Position numbers and translations under genes: made by a program. This document shows, piece by piece, positions 17,819 to 27,011 of a DNA stretch of 64,000 nucleotides. This DNA is from Chroococcopsis sp964623815. GTDB taxonomy: Bacteria > Cyanobacteriota > Cyanobacteriia > Cyanobacteriales > Microcystaceae. Each line of letters starts with the position of its first letter. Positions within the stretch are counted from its first letter, which is position 1. Location of the stretch: positions 1-64,000 of the forward strand of contig CAZUVR010000006.1 in assembly GCA_964623815.1 (NCBI GenBank), given 5' to 3'. The notes under the pieces are model-generated. The model was not told the origin of the DNA. It made no database searches and was given only the letters and a program-made list of their open reading frames with translations.

Positions 17819-18583
17819 TCCCGTAGCCAATAAACACAGTATTCCCACCGCTCCCGCTATTGGACTACCGTGAAATCCTATTAACCAGGGAGAAATATTC
17901 GGGCGATGGGAAATAATCCCAGAGCTATCCAGCATCGCCAGCCCCCAAATCCAACCGCCGTGTAATCCCCAGGCTAAGCTTATCTCGCCCCCATCTATCA
18001 CTACCGCCAACGCTAAAACCATCCCCATTAGCCACAATCCTGGTAACTGAAATCGGGTTTCTTTCCTCTCCCAGAGCAGATGAACTAGAGCGAAAATCAG
18101 GGCCGAAATTACGGCTCCGCAAATCAATCCGTAATCGTCGGCTAATTCAGAGAAGAAGATGCCCCGGAAGATTAATTCTTCAGTGCCCGCCAACCATAGG
18201 GCGAGCAACCCGAGGGGCAGAGCGGAGATTATTAATCCTTTTAATTTATCCGGGTGCCACTGGCTCCAACCTAACAATCCTTCTAGCCCGTAAACTATGA
18301 TTATGCCTGTGAAACCTATGGCGATGCCTTGCGGCAGTGAAGGGCCCAGAATCAATCCATAAATATTAAAACTACTTTTTTCCCCCCAAATTATCACAGG
18401 GGCCAGGAGGTAGAGGGAGATTACTAGGGGAATTTTCTGGGCTGGAGTGGTAGACTGCCCCAATTTCCAGTTGAGCTTGCGACCCAGGACTAGAGCGATC
18501 GGTAGCCATAATATCAACCACGAACCGAGAAAAACCCCTATCTTCCCTAAAGCGGACAGTGTGGATATACTATAAATTTCCAT
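17795..18583 (-). CDS. CPBP-family intramembrane metalloprotease
   Basis: A 262-residue multi-span protein of the CPBP (Abi, Rce1-like) family. Motif 1 appears as GTEELIFRGIFFSEL and motif 2 as ALIFALVHLLWERKE, which together supply the glutamates and histidine of the active site. About seven or eight helices are predicted. Known members process prenylated proteins or contribute to bacteriocin self-immunity, but the substrate here is unknown. The gene overlaps the convergent Tab2 gene at its 3' end. Confidence 0.87.
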   Translation of the reverse strand: MEIYSISTLSALGKIGVFLGSWLILWLPIALVLGRKLNWKLGQSTTPAQKIPLVISLYLLAPVIIWGEKSSFNIYGLILGPSLPQGIAIGFTGIIIVYGLEGLLGWSQWHPDKLKGLIISALPLGLLALWLAGTEELIFRGIFFSELADDYGLICGAVISALIFALVHLLWERKETRFQLPGLWLMGMVLALAVVIDGGEISLAWGLHGGWIWGLAMLDSSGIISHRPNISPWLIGFHGSPIAGAVGILCLLATGLGLWIFQ

Positions 18584-18691
18584 AGGTGAAGGAAGACAGC
18601 GCTAATCTATACTGAAAGAGTAGCACTGCTATAGTTGACTCTAGGTACTGAGTGAACGGTTAGAATAGATACCAAAATTAATGTCTGATTA

Positions 18692-18732
18692 GTCGGTTGC
18701 TAAAATTACCCCTTTTAACGACCGATTTTTTT
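18692..18732 (+). terminator. Orphan plus-strand intrinsic terminator, probable small RNA 3' end
   Basis: TCGGT at 18693-18697 pairs with ACCGA at 18721-18725. The stem continues inward with a G·U pair, one mismatch and TAAAA/TTTTA, closing a seven-base loop (TTACCCC), then seven T residues at 18726-18732. The polarity is plus strand, but both flanking genes are on the minus strand and the nearest upstream plus gene ends near 17818. It therefore probably ends a small RNA transcribed from about 18.6-18.67 kb; a TAGAAT box at 18661-18666 is a possible -10. Confidence 0.6.
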
Positions 18733-18745
18733 GTTATCTTGTTAT

Positions 18746-19135
18746 TTATTCGTCGCCGTTTTCATCACCGCTCTCGATCTGTTTGAGATGGATATGTTTA
18801 TAGCCTAGCTTGATTTCAAATTCATCGCCTGGCTTCAAATTCATTTGCTCGGTATAGGTGGAACCGATTACAATCTGACCGTTTTTATGGACGCTGACGC
18901 GGAAAGTAGGTTCTCGTCCCCGTCCGTCTTTCGCTCCTTCTGGATCGAGAGGAACACCCTTAGCCGCTAATACCGCATCATAGAAATCCGTAAGATTAAC
19001 ACGTATTTGTCCGTCTTTTGTTTCCGAATAGTAGCCACATCGGCGGGCGGTTTCACGACGGGGGGAAGTAGATAACTCTTTTACTTTTTGTAGTAAAGCT
19101 TTCCCGGTTAGGGGTATGGGTGATATGTCATTCAT
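18746..19135 (-). CDS. AbrB-family transcriptional regulator (cyAbrB)
   Basis: A 129-residue cyanobacterial AbrB-like regulator. The family has its AbrB-type DNA-binding fold at the C-terminus (about residues 75-122; FRVSVHKNGQIVIGSTYTEQM, KPGDEFEIKLGYKHIHL). The N-terminal part TGKALLQKVKELSTSPRRE leads to the ARRCGYYSETKDGQIRVNLTDFYDAVLAAKG block. In Synechocystis the two cyAbrB proteins affect nitrogen and carbon responses. Here it is divergent from sdhB with a long gap, an arrangement I recall for Synechocystis sll0822/sll0823, suggesting this is the sll0822-type paralogue. Confidence 0.92.
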   Translation of the reverse strand: MNDISPIPLTGKALLQKVKELSTSPRRETARRCGYYSETKDGQIRVNLTDFYDAVLAAKGVPLDPEGAKDGRGREPTFRVSVHKNGQIVIGSTYTEQMNLKPGDEFEIKLGYKHIHLKQIESGDENGDE

Positions 19136-19639
19136 GAGGCTTAAAATGATCCTTTATTTTCTAGCAGTTGTCAATTTAGTTTTTTGACTGATTGCTTATA
19201 TTAAATATCTAAACACAAATTGCTAGCATAAGGCAATAAAAATTTTAGCCATTTAAGCATTGCCGATTAAAATAGTGAGATAAACCTGCGGACTCTACCC
19301 GCCCATTCAGAAAATTTTCCCAGACAATAGCCGAAAATATTTACCCTCCTGAGTTCAAAACAACCGGGGTGAAAGTCCGTAAATTAAAAAGCAAACCTTT
19401 GATTAGCAAAGCTTTTGAGTAAATATACTAGAGAAAAGAGACCTATTTCAGTTAATGGAAGAAACTTGTTATTTAAGCACAAGCCAAAGCCTGTATCGAC
19501 TGTTCCATCTATCATGAGATAGAGAATGACGATTTATGAAGAAAATATTAAGGAAGCATCTCAGGAAAAAACAGAGCTGGAGATCGATCGCTACCTAGAC
19601 TATGCTGATTAATAGCATCGAGTAGAAACGACATTACCT
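19136..19639. other. Long gap between cyAbrB and sdhB
   Basis: About 500 nt without a convincing gene. Features visible: CGGACT near 19289 and its complement AGTCCG near 19374, about 85 nt apart; repeated AGCAAA units near 19390-19410; and TATACT at 19424-19429, a possible -10 for sdhB giving a leader of about 200 nt. A 28-codon frame at 19526-19612 is too short to support. The GGTGAAAGTCCG string recalls cobalamin riboswitches and RNase P RNA, but the remaining conserved boxes of either are missing. Confidence 0.4.
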
Positions 19640-20623
19640 ATGGAAGTCCTGTTTAAAATATTGCGTCAAAATACAAATCAGTCCCCTCGGCTAGAAACAT
19701 TTACCCTAGAGGTAGAGCCGGGCAATACAATTTTAGACTGTCTTAATCGCATCAAATGGGAACTAGATGGCTCCTTAGCCTTTCGCAAAAACTGCAGGAA
19801 CACAATCTGTGGAAGTTGTGGGATGAAAATTAACGGTAGGGCCGCTTTAGCCTGTAAAGAAAATGTGGGCAATGAGTTAAAGAGATTTGCGGTGACGGAA
19901 ACCGGTTCGATACCGGAAATCACCGTAGCTCCTTTAGGTAATCTGCCGGTGGTGAAAGATTTAATCGTCGATATGCAGCCTTTCTGGGATGATTTAGAAA
20001 GAGTAGATCCCTACGTTAGCGCCCAAAGTCGTTCTATCTCGGAAGGGGAATTTTTACAAACACCCGAAGAGAGATCTAAATTAAATCAAATGGGTAACTG
20101 TATCATGTGCGGAGCCTGTTATTCGGAGTGTAACGCCAAGACGGTAAACCCTGATTTTGTCGGCCCCCACGCCCTAGCTAAAGCTAACCGGACTTTACAG
20201 GATAATAGAGACGTAGCCACCGAAGAGAGATTAGAAAAATACAATCAGGGAACCGCAGGGGTGTGGGGTTGTACCCGTTGTTATATGTGTAATACGGTTT
20301 GTCCGATGGATGTAGCACCACTGGATCAAATTAGTAAGATCAAGCAGGAGATATTAGCGAGTAATGAAGATGATACCTCTCGCTCCATCCGTCACCGCCG
20401 GGTATTAGTGGATTTAGTAAAAGAGGGAGGCTGGATAGATGAAAGGAAATTCGGTTTATATGTAGTCGGTAACTACTTCCGTGATTTACAGGGCCTGTTG
20501 AGTCTGGCCCCGTTAGGATGGCGTATGTTACAGGCGAAGAAATTTCCTCTCTCCTTCGAGCCATCGGAAGGCACTCAAGAGGTGAGGAATATTATCGAGA
20601 GCGTACAAAGTAGCAAGAAGTAA
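19640..20623 (+). CDS. sdhB: Succinate dehydrogenase/fumarate reductase iron-sulfur subunit
   Basis: The 327-residue iron-sulfur subunit passes electrons between the flavoprotein and quinone in the thylakoid membrane. The 2Fe-2S site is CRNTICGSCGMKINGRAALAC. The two other clusters are ligated by CIMCGACYSEC and CTRCYMCNTVCP, with the final cysteine followed by proline. It is longer than the E. coli SdhB (about 240), as usual for the cyanobacterial form. SdhA is not adjacent, which is normal in cyanobacteria. Its 3' end faces the convergent rhomboid gene. Confidence 0.92.
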   Translation: MEVLFKILRQNTNQSPRLETFTLEVEPGNTILDCLNRIKWELDGSLAFRKNCRNTICGSCGMKINGRAALACKENVGNELKRFAVTETGSIPEITVAPLGNLPVVKDLIVDMQPFWDDLERVDPYVSAQSRSISEGEFLQTPEERSKLNQMGNCIMCGACYSECNAKTVNPDFVGPHALAKANRTLQDNRDVATEERLEKYNQGTAGVWGCTRCYMCNTVCPMDVAPLDQISKIKQEILASNEDDTSRSIRHRRVLVDLVKEGGWIDERKFGLYVVGNYFRDLQGLLSLAPLGWRMLQAKKFPLSFEPSEGTQEVRNIIESVQSSKK

Positions 20624-20624
20624 G

Positions 20625-21206
20625 TTAGGAGTAGTAACGCTTTTCCGTAGCGATGAGCCTGGCAGCCAGGACACCGCCGAGGAAGCCGAATAGGTGGCCC
20701 TGCCAGGAAATACCAGGGCCTGCCGTCGGTAATACGCCCCAAATCGCGCTGCCGTAGAAAATAAGCACTAAAACTGAAAGGGCGATAGAAACGAAATTGC
20801 GCTGGAAATATCCTCTTAAGAGGAGAAATCCTAAATAGCCGAAGATGAGGATACTAGCCCCGATATGAACCGAACCCGGGGCCGCGAATAACCACACACC
20901 CAAACCGCCGATTAACATGGTCAAGCCGGTAACTATAAAAAAGTCGCTCGTTTGCTGTACCATGACGAGCCAACCCAATACTATAAAGGGGATGGTATTG
21001 GCTATTAGATGGGGGAAACTACCGTGTAAAAAAGGGGCGAATAAAATCCCTCTCAATCCTATTACGTTGCGGGGGATAATTCCGTACATATCTAAGGCAC
21101 CCCGAAACACGAACCTATCTAAAATCTCTACTATCCAGAAAACGGCTACGAAAGAACCAAGGATAGCTATTTGATTTCCTACCTTATTACCGAATTTATT
21201 AGTCAT
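20625..21206 (-). CDS. Rhomboid-family intramembrane serine protease
   Basis: A 193-residue six-helix rhomboid. The catalytic serine is in GSVHIGASILIFGYLG (GxS motif) and the histidine in SWQGHLFGFLGG; the L1-loop-type segment FLHGSFPHLIANTIPFIVLG carries the conserved HxxxN. Substrates of such proteases are single-pass membrane proteins; none is identified here. Its start lies eight nt inside the end of the upstream mannosidase gene, so the two are probably translated together. The stop is two nt from the convergent sdhB stop. Confidence 0.92.
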   Translation of the reverse strand: MTNKFGNKVGNQIAILGSFVAVFWIVEILDRFVFRGALDMYGIIPRNVIGLRGILFAPFLHGSFPHLIANTIPFIVLGWLVMVQQTSDFFIVTGLTMLIGGLGVWLFAAPGSVHIGASILIFGYLGFLLLRGYFQRNFVSIALSVLVLIFYGSAIWGVLPTAGPGISWQGHLFGFLGGVLAARLIATEKRYYS

Positions 21207-24200
21207 AGGATCGATCGGGTTTTGTTATCTTGTCTAAGCTAAAACTGGCAATCTGCCAGGGTTTAACTTCTTCTTTTAATTCTACTGTCTCCTCTAAACA
21301 ATTGACACGCCCGATTATTTTTAAATCGAGGGGGGTTTTTAATTTCATCTGCGCCGCTTCCCCTCTGGACTCATAACATCTCAATATGTATTGAGATGGG
21401 TCATCTTCTTTCGGTTTAAACGCCATTAATACTAAGTTATCACTGCCTAAATCGAGAAAACTATTTTCGGGGGGCAACTGTCCACTGGTGTGATGAGAAA
21501 CTTGTTTAGCCGTGAGGGGATTATTTAACTCATAGGCGCGTTTTACGGTGTCCGCTTCTTGCCAATTGCCTCGGTGCGGGTAGATACAATAGGTGAAGGA
21601 ATGGTAATTTTTATCGGCGTTTGGATCGGGCCATGTAGATGATCTTAATAGAGTTATGCGTAATCGATCGGGCCCACTATCATAACCATACTTACAATCG
21701 TTGAGAATACTAACACCATAATCTAGCTCTGGGTCGGTTATATCTATCCACTTATGGGCGTATACTTCCCATTTGGCTTTTTCCGGTTCCGTCTCGGGAT
21801 AATTAGTTCTCTCTATAGTTCCGCAGGCAATTTCATAACTGGTAAACTGGGCTTTTAGATTGAGGGGAAAATTAGCTTTAACTAATACTTCTTTCTCTTT
21901 CCAATCCACATAGGTATTTATGGTTAATACAGGAGAATTTTGCTCTAAAGTGTAATAGATCCAGAAAGTTGAACTACGCCACTTTAACACGTTTATAACT
22001 GTCCACCGTACCGGGCCTAATTCATTAAAATAAGTGTCTACTAACCTAGGATATAGTAAAGGAAATTCTTCATAATTCGGGTCTATATTCCAAGCTGACC
22101 AATATTGTCCGCTATCTTGAAACATTTGTAATTGATTACCAGGTCCGCTGAGAATTTCTCGCCCTTCCTTTTTATCAAAAATACTTTCTATATCTCCTGT
22201 TTTTGGGCTAATAATTACCTTCAGGTATTCATTTTCTAGGAATGCTGTATTAAGTTCATTCCAGTTTAATTCTTGAGGTTCAGACGGTATTAACCAAAAC
22301 AGCTTATAACCAATGGGGGGAATCTGATCGGCTTGAAATGATAAAAGATAATGATTATATTGATATTGTTGAGATAAACAGGGTTGTAAATTATTATCAT
22401 AAACCTGCCAAGTACCAGAAGGAGGGTCTATAACAGCTACTTCGCTTCTCTCCCAATTAAGAGAATTAAAAACAACTATAGGGATAGCCTCTGAATGGGG
22501 ATAATCCCCTAGACCGATACTATCGATAAAATAGTTGAAAGCTTCCGAAAGAATCTCATCAGCTAACGCTGTAGCTTCATCCCAATCATTGTTAGCAGTA
22601 ACAAAAACCTCGGAGATGGAAGTACCTGGTAAAATATCATGAAATTGATTGAGTAATACTTTTTTCCACGCTGATTCTAGCTGTTCTTGCAATACGGGAA
22701 CGCCTAAAACTACAGCCGCCAGGGTTGCCCACAATTCCGCCTCGTATAATAATATTTCACTTTTACGATTAGAATATTTTTGCTCGGCGCGGGTGGTATA
22801 ACAGCCCCGGTGAAACTCTAAATATAATTCATCGTTCCAAACCGGTAAAGATTCCCGGGAGAGAGAGTTTAAATAACCTTCCGCAGTCTGAAAACGAAGA
22901 TTGGGGAAAAAGGGAGAAGATTGCCAGCGTTTATATACATCCAGCATATCTCTAGTGGGGCCGCCGCCGTGATCGCCCACACCCGGAAGCCAGAAGATTT
23001 CTTTTAATCCCGTTTGCTTCTCCCAATCGACACTGTAATTGCTCATGATAATCGGGTTAGTATCCATCACCCCCGCCACATTTGGCGGAGACATGAGGGT
23101 AGGGATACGAGTACCATCGGGAGACTGCCACCAGAAAAAGCCATAGGGGAATTTAGTAGTATCATTCCAGTGCAGTTTGGCGGTGACGAAATACTCGATA
23201 CCGCAGAGACTCAGTATCTGTGGCAGTTGCCACGGAAAACCGAAACTATCCGGGAGCCAGGCAACTTTACTAATAGCGCCGAAAGCTTTTTTGAAATACC
23301 TCTGCCCGTAAAGTAACTGACGGATAAGAGACTCACCAGTGATTAAATTAACCTCCGGCTCCACCCACATCCCGCCTAATAACTCCCAAGAGCCATCTTT
23401 ATGAGCTTCCTTAATAGAGGCGAAAAGTTCCGGGTAATGGGTTTCTATCCATTCATAAAGTATGGGGCTAGAATGACCGAACTTTAAAAAAGGGTAATCT
23501 TTTCGTAAATTAATTACGGAGGTGAAAGTTCGATAAGCTACATCCCAAGTTTCCTCTAAGGGCCACAGCCAGGCTAAATCGAGATGAGCGTGACCGAGAA
23601 GATTAAAGGTACGATTCTTAATATCCGCCGCGAGAGGTTGGAGGGATTCGCGCAGGTTACGAAGGGAACGATCGAACTTCTCCCTATCCCTAATACTATC
23701 CCAATCGATCGCGTTCAATTTCTCTTCTAATATCTCCAACGATTCCGGCGAGAAAGAGGCTAGGTAATTATGTAATATCCTCAACTCATCGGCGACGAAA
23801 CCCGGCTCTAAATCTCCCTGATACACGAGTATTGATTTCATCAAGCCGCCGATGTCGTGCCCAGGACTCAAGAGACGCAAACTAACATTAACTGTCTCTC
23901 CCGGTGTAACGCTTTCCCGTAAGAGAATCCTAGTAGAAGAATCGAATAAATCACCCTCTTGTACGAGGGTATCATCGAGGTAAATTTCTGCTTTTTCCGC
24001 CCACCAAGCCAGAGATAATCTTAAACTCAAACCCCCTATCTCATAGCCGTCAATATTATCGGGGATGAGGAAACTTTGCTTTAATATCTGCACTTGCCGC
24101 CCCGCAGACCAAGTAATGTAATTTTTTTCATTGAGAGGGGCGAGCGTATTTTCATTGGTCAGCCATTTTCCCTGAACATCAATCGAAGTAAGCGCAGATA

Positions 24201-24231
24201 ATTTAGCGATAGTTTCTACGATAAAAGACAT
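21199..24231 (-). CDS. GH38-family alpha-mannosidase
   Basis: A 1010-residue glycoside hydrolase family 38 protein, cleaving alpha-mannosides, probably cytoplasmic because no signal peptide is present. Zinc ligands are seen in NLLGHAHLDLAWLWPLEE (H and D) and the catalytic nucleophile is the aspartate of AWLPDSFGFPWQLPQI. The mid helical domain includes NQFHDILPGTSI, which contributes another metal-ligand histidine. The long C-terminal beta domains (about 600-1000) fit family length. It lies 22 nt downstream of the Calx-beta/SBBP gene and overlaps the rhomboid gene, so the three may form one transcript. Confidence 0.92.
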   Translation of the reverse strand: MSFIVETIAKLSALTSIDVQGKWLTNENTLAPLNEKNYITWSAGRQVQILKQSFLIPDNIDGYEIGGLSLRLSLAWWAEKAEIYLDDTLVQEGDLFDSSTRILLRESVTPGETVNVSLRLLSPGHDIGGLMKSILVYQGDLEPGFVADELRILHNYLASFSPESLEILEEKLNAIDWDSIRDREKFDRSLRNLRESLQPLAADIKNRTFNLLGHAHLDLAWLWPLEETWDVAYRTFTSVINLRKDYPFLKFGHSSPILYEWIETHYPELFASIKEAHKDGSWELLGGMWVEPEVNLITGESLIRQLLYGQRYFKKAFGAISKVAWLPDSFGFPWQLPQILSLCGIEYFVTAKLHWNDTTKFPYGFFWWQSPDGTRIPTLMSPPNVAGVMDTNPIIMSNYSVDWEKQTGLKEIFWLPGVGDHGGGPTRDMLDVYKRWQSSPFFPNLRFQTAEGYLNSLSRESLPVWNDELYLEFHRGCYTTRAEQKYSNRKSEILLYEAELWATLAAVVLGVPVLQEQLESAWKKVLLNQFHDILPGTSISEVFVTANNDWDEATALADEILSEAFNYFIDSIGLGDYPHSEAIPIVVFNSLNWERSEVAVIDPPSGTWQVYDNNLQPCLSQQYQYNHYLLSFQADQIPPIGYKLFWLIPSEPQELNWNELNTAFLENEYLKVIISPKTGDIESIFDKKEGREILSGPGNQLQMFQDSGQYWSAWNIDPNYEEFPLLYPRLVDTYFNELGPVRWTVINVLKWRSSTFWIYYTLEQNSPVLTINTYVDWKEKEVLVKANFPLNLKAQFTSYEIACGTIERTNYPETEPEKAKWEVYAHKWIDITDPELDYGVSILNDCKYGYDSGPDRLRITLLRSSTWPDPNADKNYHSFTYCIYPHRGNWQEADTVKRAYELNNPLTAKQVSHHTSGQLPPENSFLDLGSDNLVLMAFKPKEDDPSQYILRCYESRGEAAQMKLKTPLDLKIIGRVNCLEETVELKEEVKPWQIASFSLDKITKPDRSYD

Positions 24232-24253
24232 TATCTAATAAGATAGGGATAGT

Positions 24254-26665
24254 CTATCTCACCTTATCACGAAAACAACAGTCGAGAGAATAGGGAAACT
24301 CGATCGATGAATCATACCGATAAAGAGAATTAAATAAGGTATCTTCTTCGGTGGAGAAAGCCGACACTTTGCTCTCAACTTCTGAGGTGTGACTTCTAGC
24401 TTTAGATACAGGCTCAGCTTCAACTACCGCACTCGTCCCAAAAGTAAGAGCGTTGACATTATTGCTAAATCTGGCGGTGAAAACATCAAATTCACCGGTA
24501 ACGGGGCGGGATAAACTGCCCTTTGCCTGGCCCGCGATATAAACACCTCCATCTCTAGCAACCGCCACCGCGTAGGGGATAATCACGCTGCCCGCAGTAC
24601 CGAGCTTACCTTCCCATTGCAGGACGTTAGAACTGTTGTATTTCAACACGGCTGCTTGAGTCATATTGGCGATTTCATCGGTTCTGGCTGCGGAAACGTA
24701 AACCCCGTTATTGTTGTCCACCGCCACATCAGTAAAAGTGTAAGCTAGGGTGGAAGTATTGTTTAAAGTACGAGTCCAGCCTTTATTTCCTTGGGTGTCG
24801 TACTGTAACAGCCAGGCACTTTGAGAAAGTCTTTGCTGTACATATTGTCCGGTGGTAGTGTTGCCCACAACATACACTCTACCGCTATTATCTACTACTA
24901 GACTCGTTACTCGATCGTCCCAGTCCCGGGTATTGGCTAAATTTGTTCTCACCCACTCGATCGAACCGTCCACGGGGCTACATTTAACTAACCAAGCGTC
25001 GTAAGAGCTGTTGGTGTTGCCGAAACCCCCAGTTGTGCCATTATTAAAAGGTCGATCGTAATCTCCCGCCACATAGACGAATCCCTGACTATCTACCGCT
25101 ACGGAGGCGGGTACGTCTTTGGTGTCGTTGCTTAAACCCTGCCCCCAGAGTAAATTACCACTATTGCCATCGTACTTATAGAGGGCTGCATAACCATCGT
25201 AGGAACCAACTACATAGGCGTTACCAGCCCCATCTATTGCTATATCCCTGGCTGTTTCATTATTACTCCCGGTAAGGTCAGCTTTTTGAATCAATAGCGT
25301 TCCGGTAGGACTATATTTGTAGAGGAATATATCCGATCCTTCTAAAGGCTCAGAAGTATTATCATCAGGGGTAGTGGGGTCGTTTTCGTGAGCGATAAAA
25401 CCCTCTAAATTCCTCGTACCGGTTACGAACACATTACCGGCCCTGTCAAGACCTATTCCATAGGCTCTCTCGTGAAAACGGGCGAAATAAGTCGTACCAC
25501 CGCTTTGAGAATAATGATTAGGGGTACTGATGGAGCGAATCCATAGCTGTTGACCAGTGGGGCTATATTTAGCCACCCAAGCATCATCCGTCCCATTACC
25601 CCCTTGAGTTATGCTAGTACCCATCCAGCCCGTAGCGTAGAAACTACCGTCATCGGCGGTGACAATATCTAAAGCAGCTTCGAGCAGACTGGGTTGATAG
25701 CTGAATTGTTGTGTCCACTGCACTGCGCCGCCTACTGGGGGAGCGACAATATCATTATCTGTAATTGTCACTGTCGCGGCTCGATTAGCACCCAAGACGT
25801 ACCCTGTATGATTAGCTAGGGTTAGGATAACCGTCTCATTCGGTTCTACCGTTGTGTCGTTGATCGGGTTGATGTCTACGATCGCCGTCGCACTACCAGC
25901 AGCGAAAGTTAGCGTACCAGTGAGCCTATTATAATCTCCTCCATTACCTGCAGTTCCGGCGACGGTATAGTTAACGGTCAAGGCGTTACTCACGTTACCT
26001 GTACGGGTGAGGGTAAAGCGGCCCGGATTGGGGGTTTGTCCCGCGTTCACCTCTGCGGCAGTGGCATCGCTAGCGGCTATAGTAACTGTGGGTAAGTCAT
26101 TATCAGTAATCGTCACCGTCGCCGCTCGATTAGCGCCGAGGGTATAAGCGCTACTATTAGCTAAAGTTAGAATTACGCTTTCTGATCCTTCAAAAAGGGT
26201 ATCATTAATCGGATTAATATCAACTATTGCCTCTGCACTACCGGCTCTAAAGCTCACCGTACCAGTAAGGTTATTATAATCGCTTCCTCTTGTCGCTGTA
26301 CCGCCAATTGTATAGTTCACTGTTAGGGCAGCGTTTAAATTACCAGTACGAGTAAAGGTAAAACGTCCGGGGTTGGCAGTTTGCCCAGCGTTCACCTCTG
26401 CAGCTACCGCATCGGTGGCGCGAATATTTATAGTGGGCAGAGTATTAAGGATAAATATGTCCTCAAATGAGGAAGATTGAGAGGCGATCGCTTGGGATAG
26501 TTTATCGATTTCCTCAGTTGTAAAATCTTTAAAAGCTCCTTGAGTGAAGGATTTAAAGTCTAAGTCTCCTTTTTTATCCTCCGTTATTATCGAAGAATTA
26601 AAGCTATTAAAATTAGAGATTACTGAAAAATTATTTTGAGAATTTAAAGCAGATGTTTCTAACAT
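24254..26665 (-). CDS. Calx-beta domain and SBBP beta-propeller repeat exoprotein
   Basis: The chosen start is ATG 26665, which has a GGAG site and matches the sister leader of the calpain gene; a frame extends ten codons further. The 803-residue product has an unusual N-terminus (MLETSALNSQNNFSVISN) without a Sec signal. Two Calx-beta domains follow (about residues 75-185 and 190-300; AVAEVNAGQTANPGRFTFTR repeated, DINPINDT, ILTLAN, ATVTITDND). Next is a beta-propeller of SBBP repeats (about 320-750; DIAIDGAGNAYVVGSYDG, SLVVDNSGRVYVVGNTT). Calx-beta domains often bind Ca2+. Probably secreted or surface-located. The last ~55 residues lack repeats, and I see no RTX or PEP-CTERM signal. Confidence 0.85.
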   Translation of the reverse strand: MLETSALNSQNNFSVISNFNSFNSSIITEDKKGDLDFKSFTQGAFKDFTTEEIDKLSQAIASQSSSFEDIFILNTLPTINIRATDAVAAEVNAGQTANPGRFTFTRTGNLNAALTVNYTIGGTATRGSDYNNLTGTVSFRAGSAEAIVDINPINDTLFEGSESVILTLANSSAYTLGANRAATVTITDNDLPTVTIAASDATAAEVNAGQTPNPGRFTLTRTGNVSNALTVNYTVAGTAGNGGDYNRLTGTLTFAAGSATAIVDINPINDTTVEPNETVILTLANHTGYVLGANRAATVTITDNDIVAPPVGGAVQWTQQFSYQPSLLEAALDIVTADDGSFYATGWMGTSITQGGNGTDDAWVAKYSPTGQQLWIRSISTPNHYSQSGGTTYFARFHERAYGIGLDRAGNVFVTGTRNLEGFIAHENDPTTPDDNTSEPLEGSDIFLYKYSPTGTLLIQKADLTGSNNETARDIAIDGAGNAYVVGSYDGYAALYKYDGNSGNLLWGQGLSNDTKDVPASVAVDSQGFVYVAGDYDRPFNNGTTGGFGNTNSSYDAWLVKCSPVDGSIEWVRTNLANTRDWDDRVTSLVVDNSGRVYVVGNTTTGQYVQQRLSQSAWLLQYDTQGNKGWTRTLNNTSTLAYTFTDVAVDNNNGVYVSAARTDEIANMTQAAVLKYNSSNVLQWEGKLGTAGSVIIPYAVAVARDGGVYIAGQAKGSLSRPVTGEFDVFTARFSNNVNALTFGTSAVVEAEPVSKARSHTSEVESKVSAFSTEEDTLFNSLYRYDSSIEFPYSLDCCFRDKVR

Positions 26666-26707
26666 AATTGGTTCTCCAACTCGTCTAAATTTCAAGTTAA
26701 GAGAAGA

Positions 26708-26762
26708 TCGGGAAGAACTGGGGAAGATGGAAGGGAATATTTTCTTCTCTGGTTCTTCCCGA
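26708..26762 (-). promoter_or_regulatory. Conserved 5'-leader hairpin of the Calx-beta/SBBP gene
   Basis: TCGGGAAGAACTGGGGAAG (26708-26726) pairs along its full 19 nt with 26744-26762, using three G·U pairs on the plus-strand reading, around a 17-nt loop. The hairpin begins 42 nt before the start codon. The same element at the same distance precedes the calpain gene. No T-tract follows on the minus strand, so it is more likely a leader structure than a terminator. Confidence 0.75.
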
Positions 26763-27011
26763 AGGATAGCGTCTTCATATATCCTAATAAAACGTCAGTC
26801 AACTCCCAACTCCTATGAAATGGGAATTAGGGGTTAGGAATTAGGGGTTAGGGATTAGAGATAAATATTTCTTTGCCCCAAAACCCAACTGGGCGGCGCA
26901 CTCCCAACTGGGCGGCGCACTCCCAACTCCCAATTCCTAACCCCCCTTCAGAGCGAGTAAACCTTATCCCGAACTCAGGTTAGGTAATGCCCAAAATTAA
27001 ATACAAATTAC
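26763..27011. repeat. Heptameric repeats and a 19-bp tandem duplication
   Basis: At 26820-26858 GGGAATTAGGGGTTAGGAATTAG-type heptamers run on the plus strand; at 26920-26946 the complementary type (CCCAACTCCCAATTCCTAACCCC) appears, so the segment can fold into a long hairpin. Between them CCCAACTGGGCGGCGCACT is present twice in perfect tandem (26884-26902 and 26903-26921). The element lies between the 155-residue gene and the leader of the next gene, where it could act as an mRNA boundary. Confidence 0.7.

Noticed and set aside
19366..19378. GGTGAAAGTCCG, suggestive of a cobalamin riboswitch or RNase P RNA
   Set aside because: Other conserved boxes of both RNAs are missing nearby.
19526..19612. 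28-codon frame before sdhB
   Set aside because: Too short, no clear ribosome-binding site, no recognisable features.
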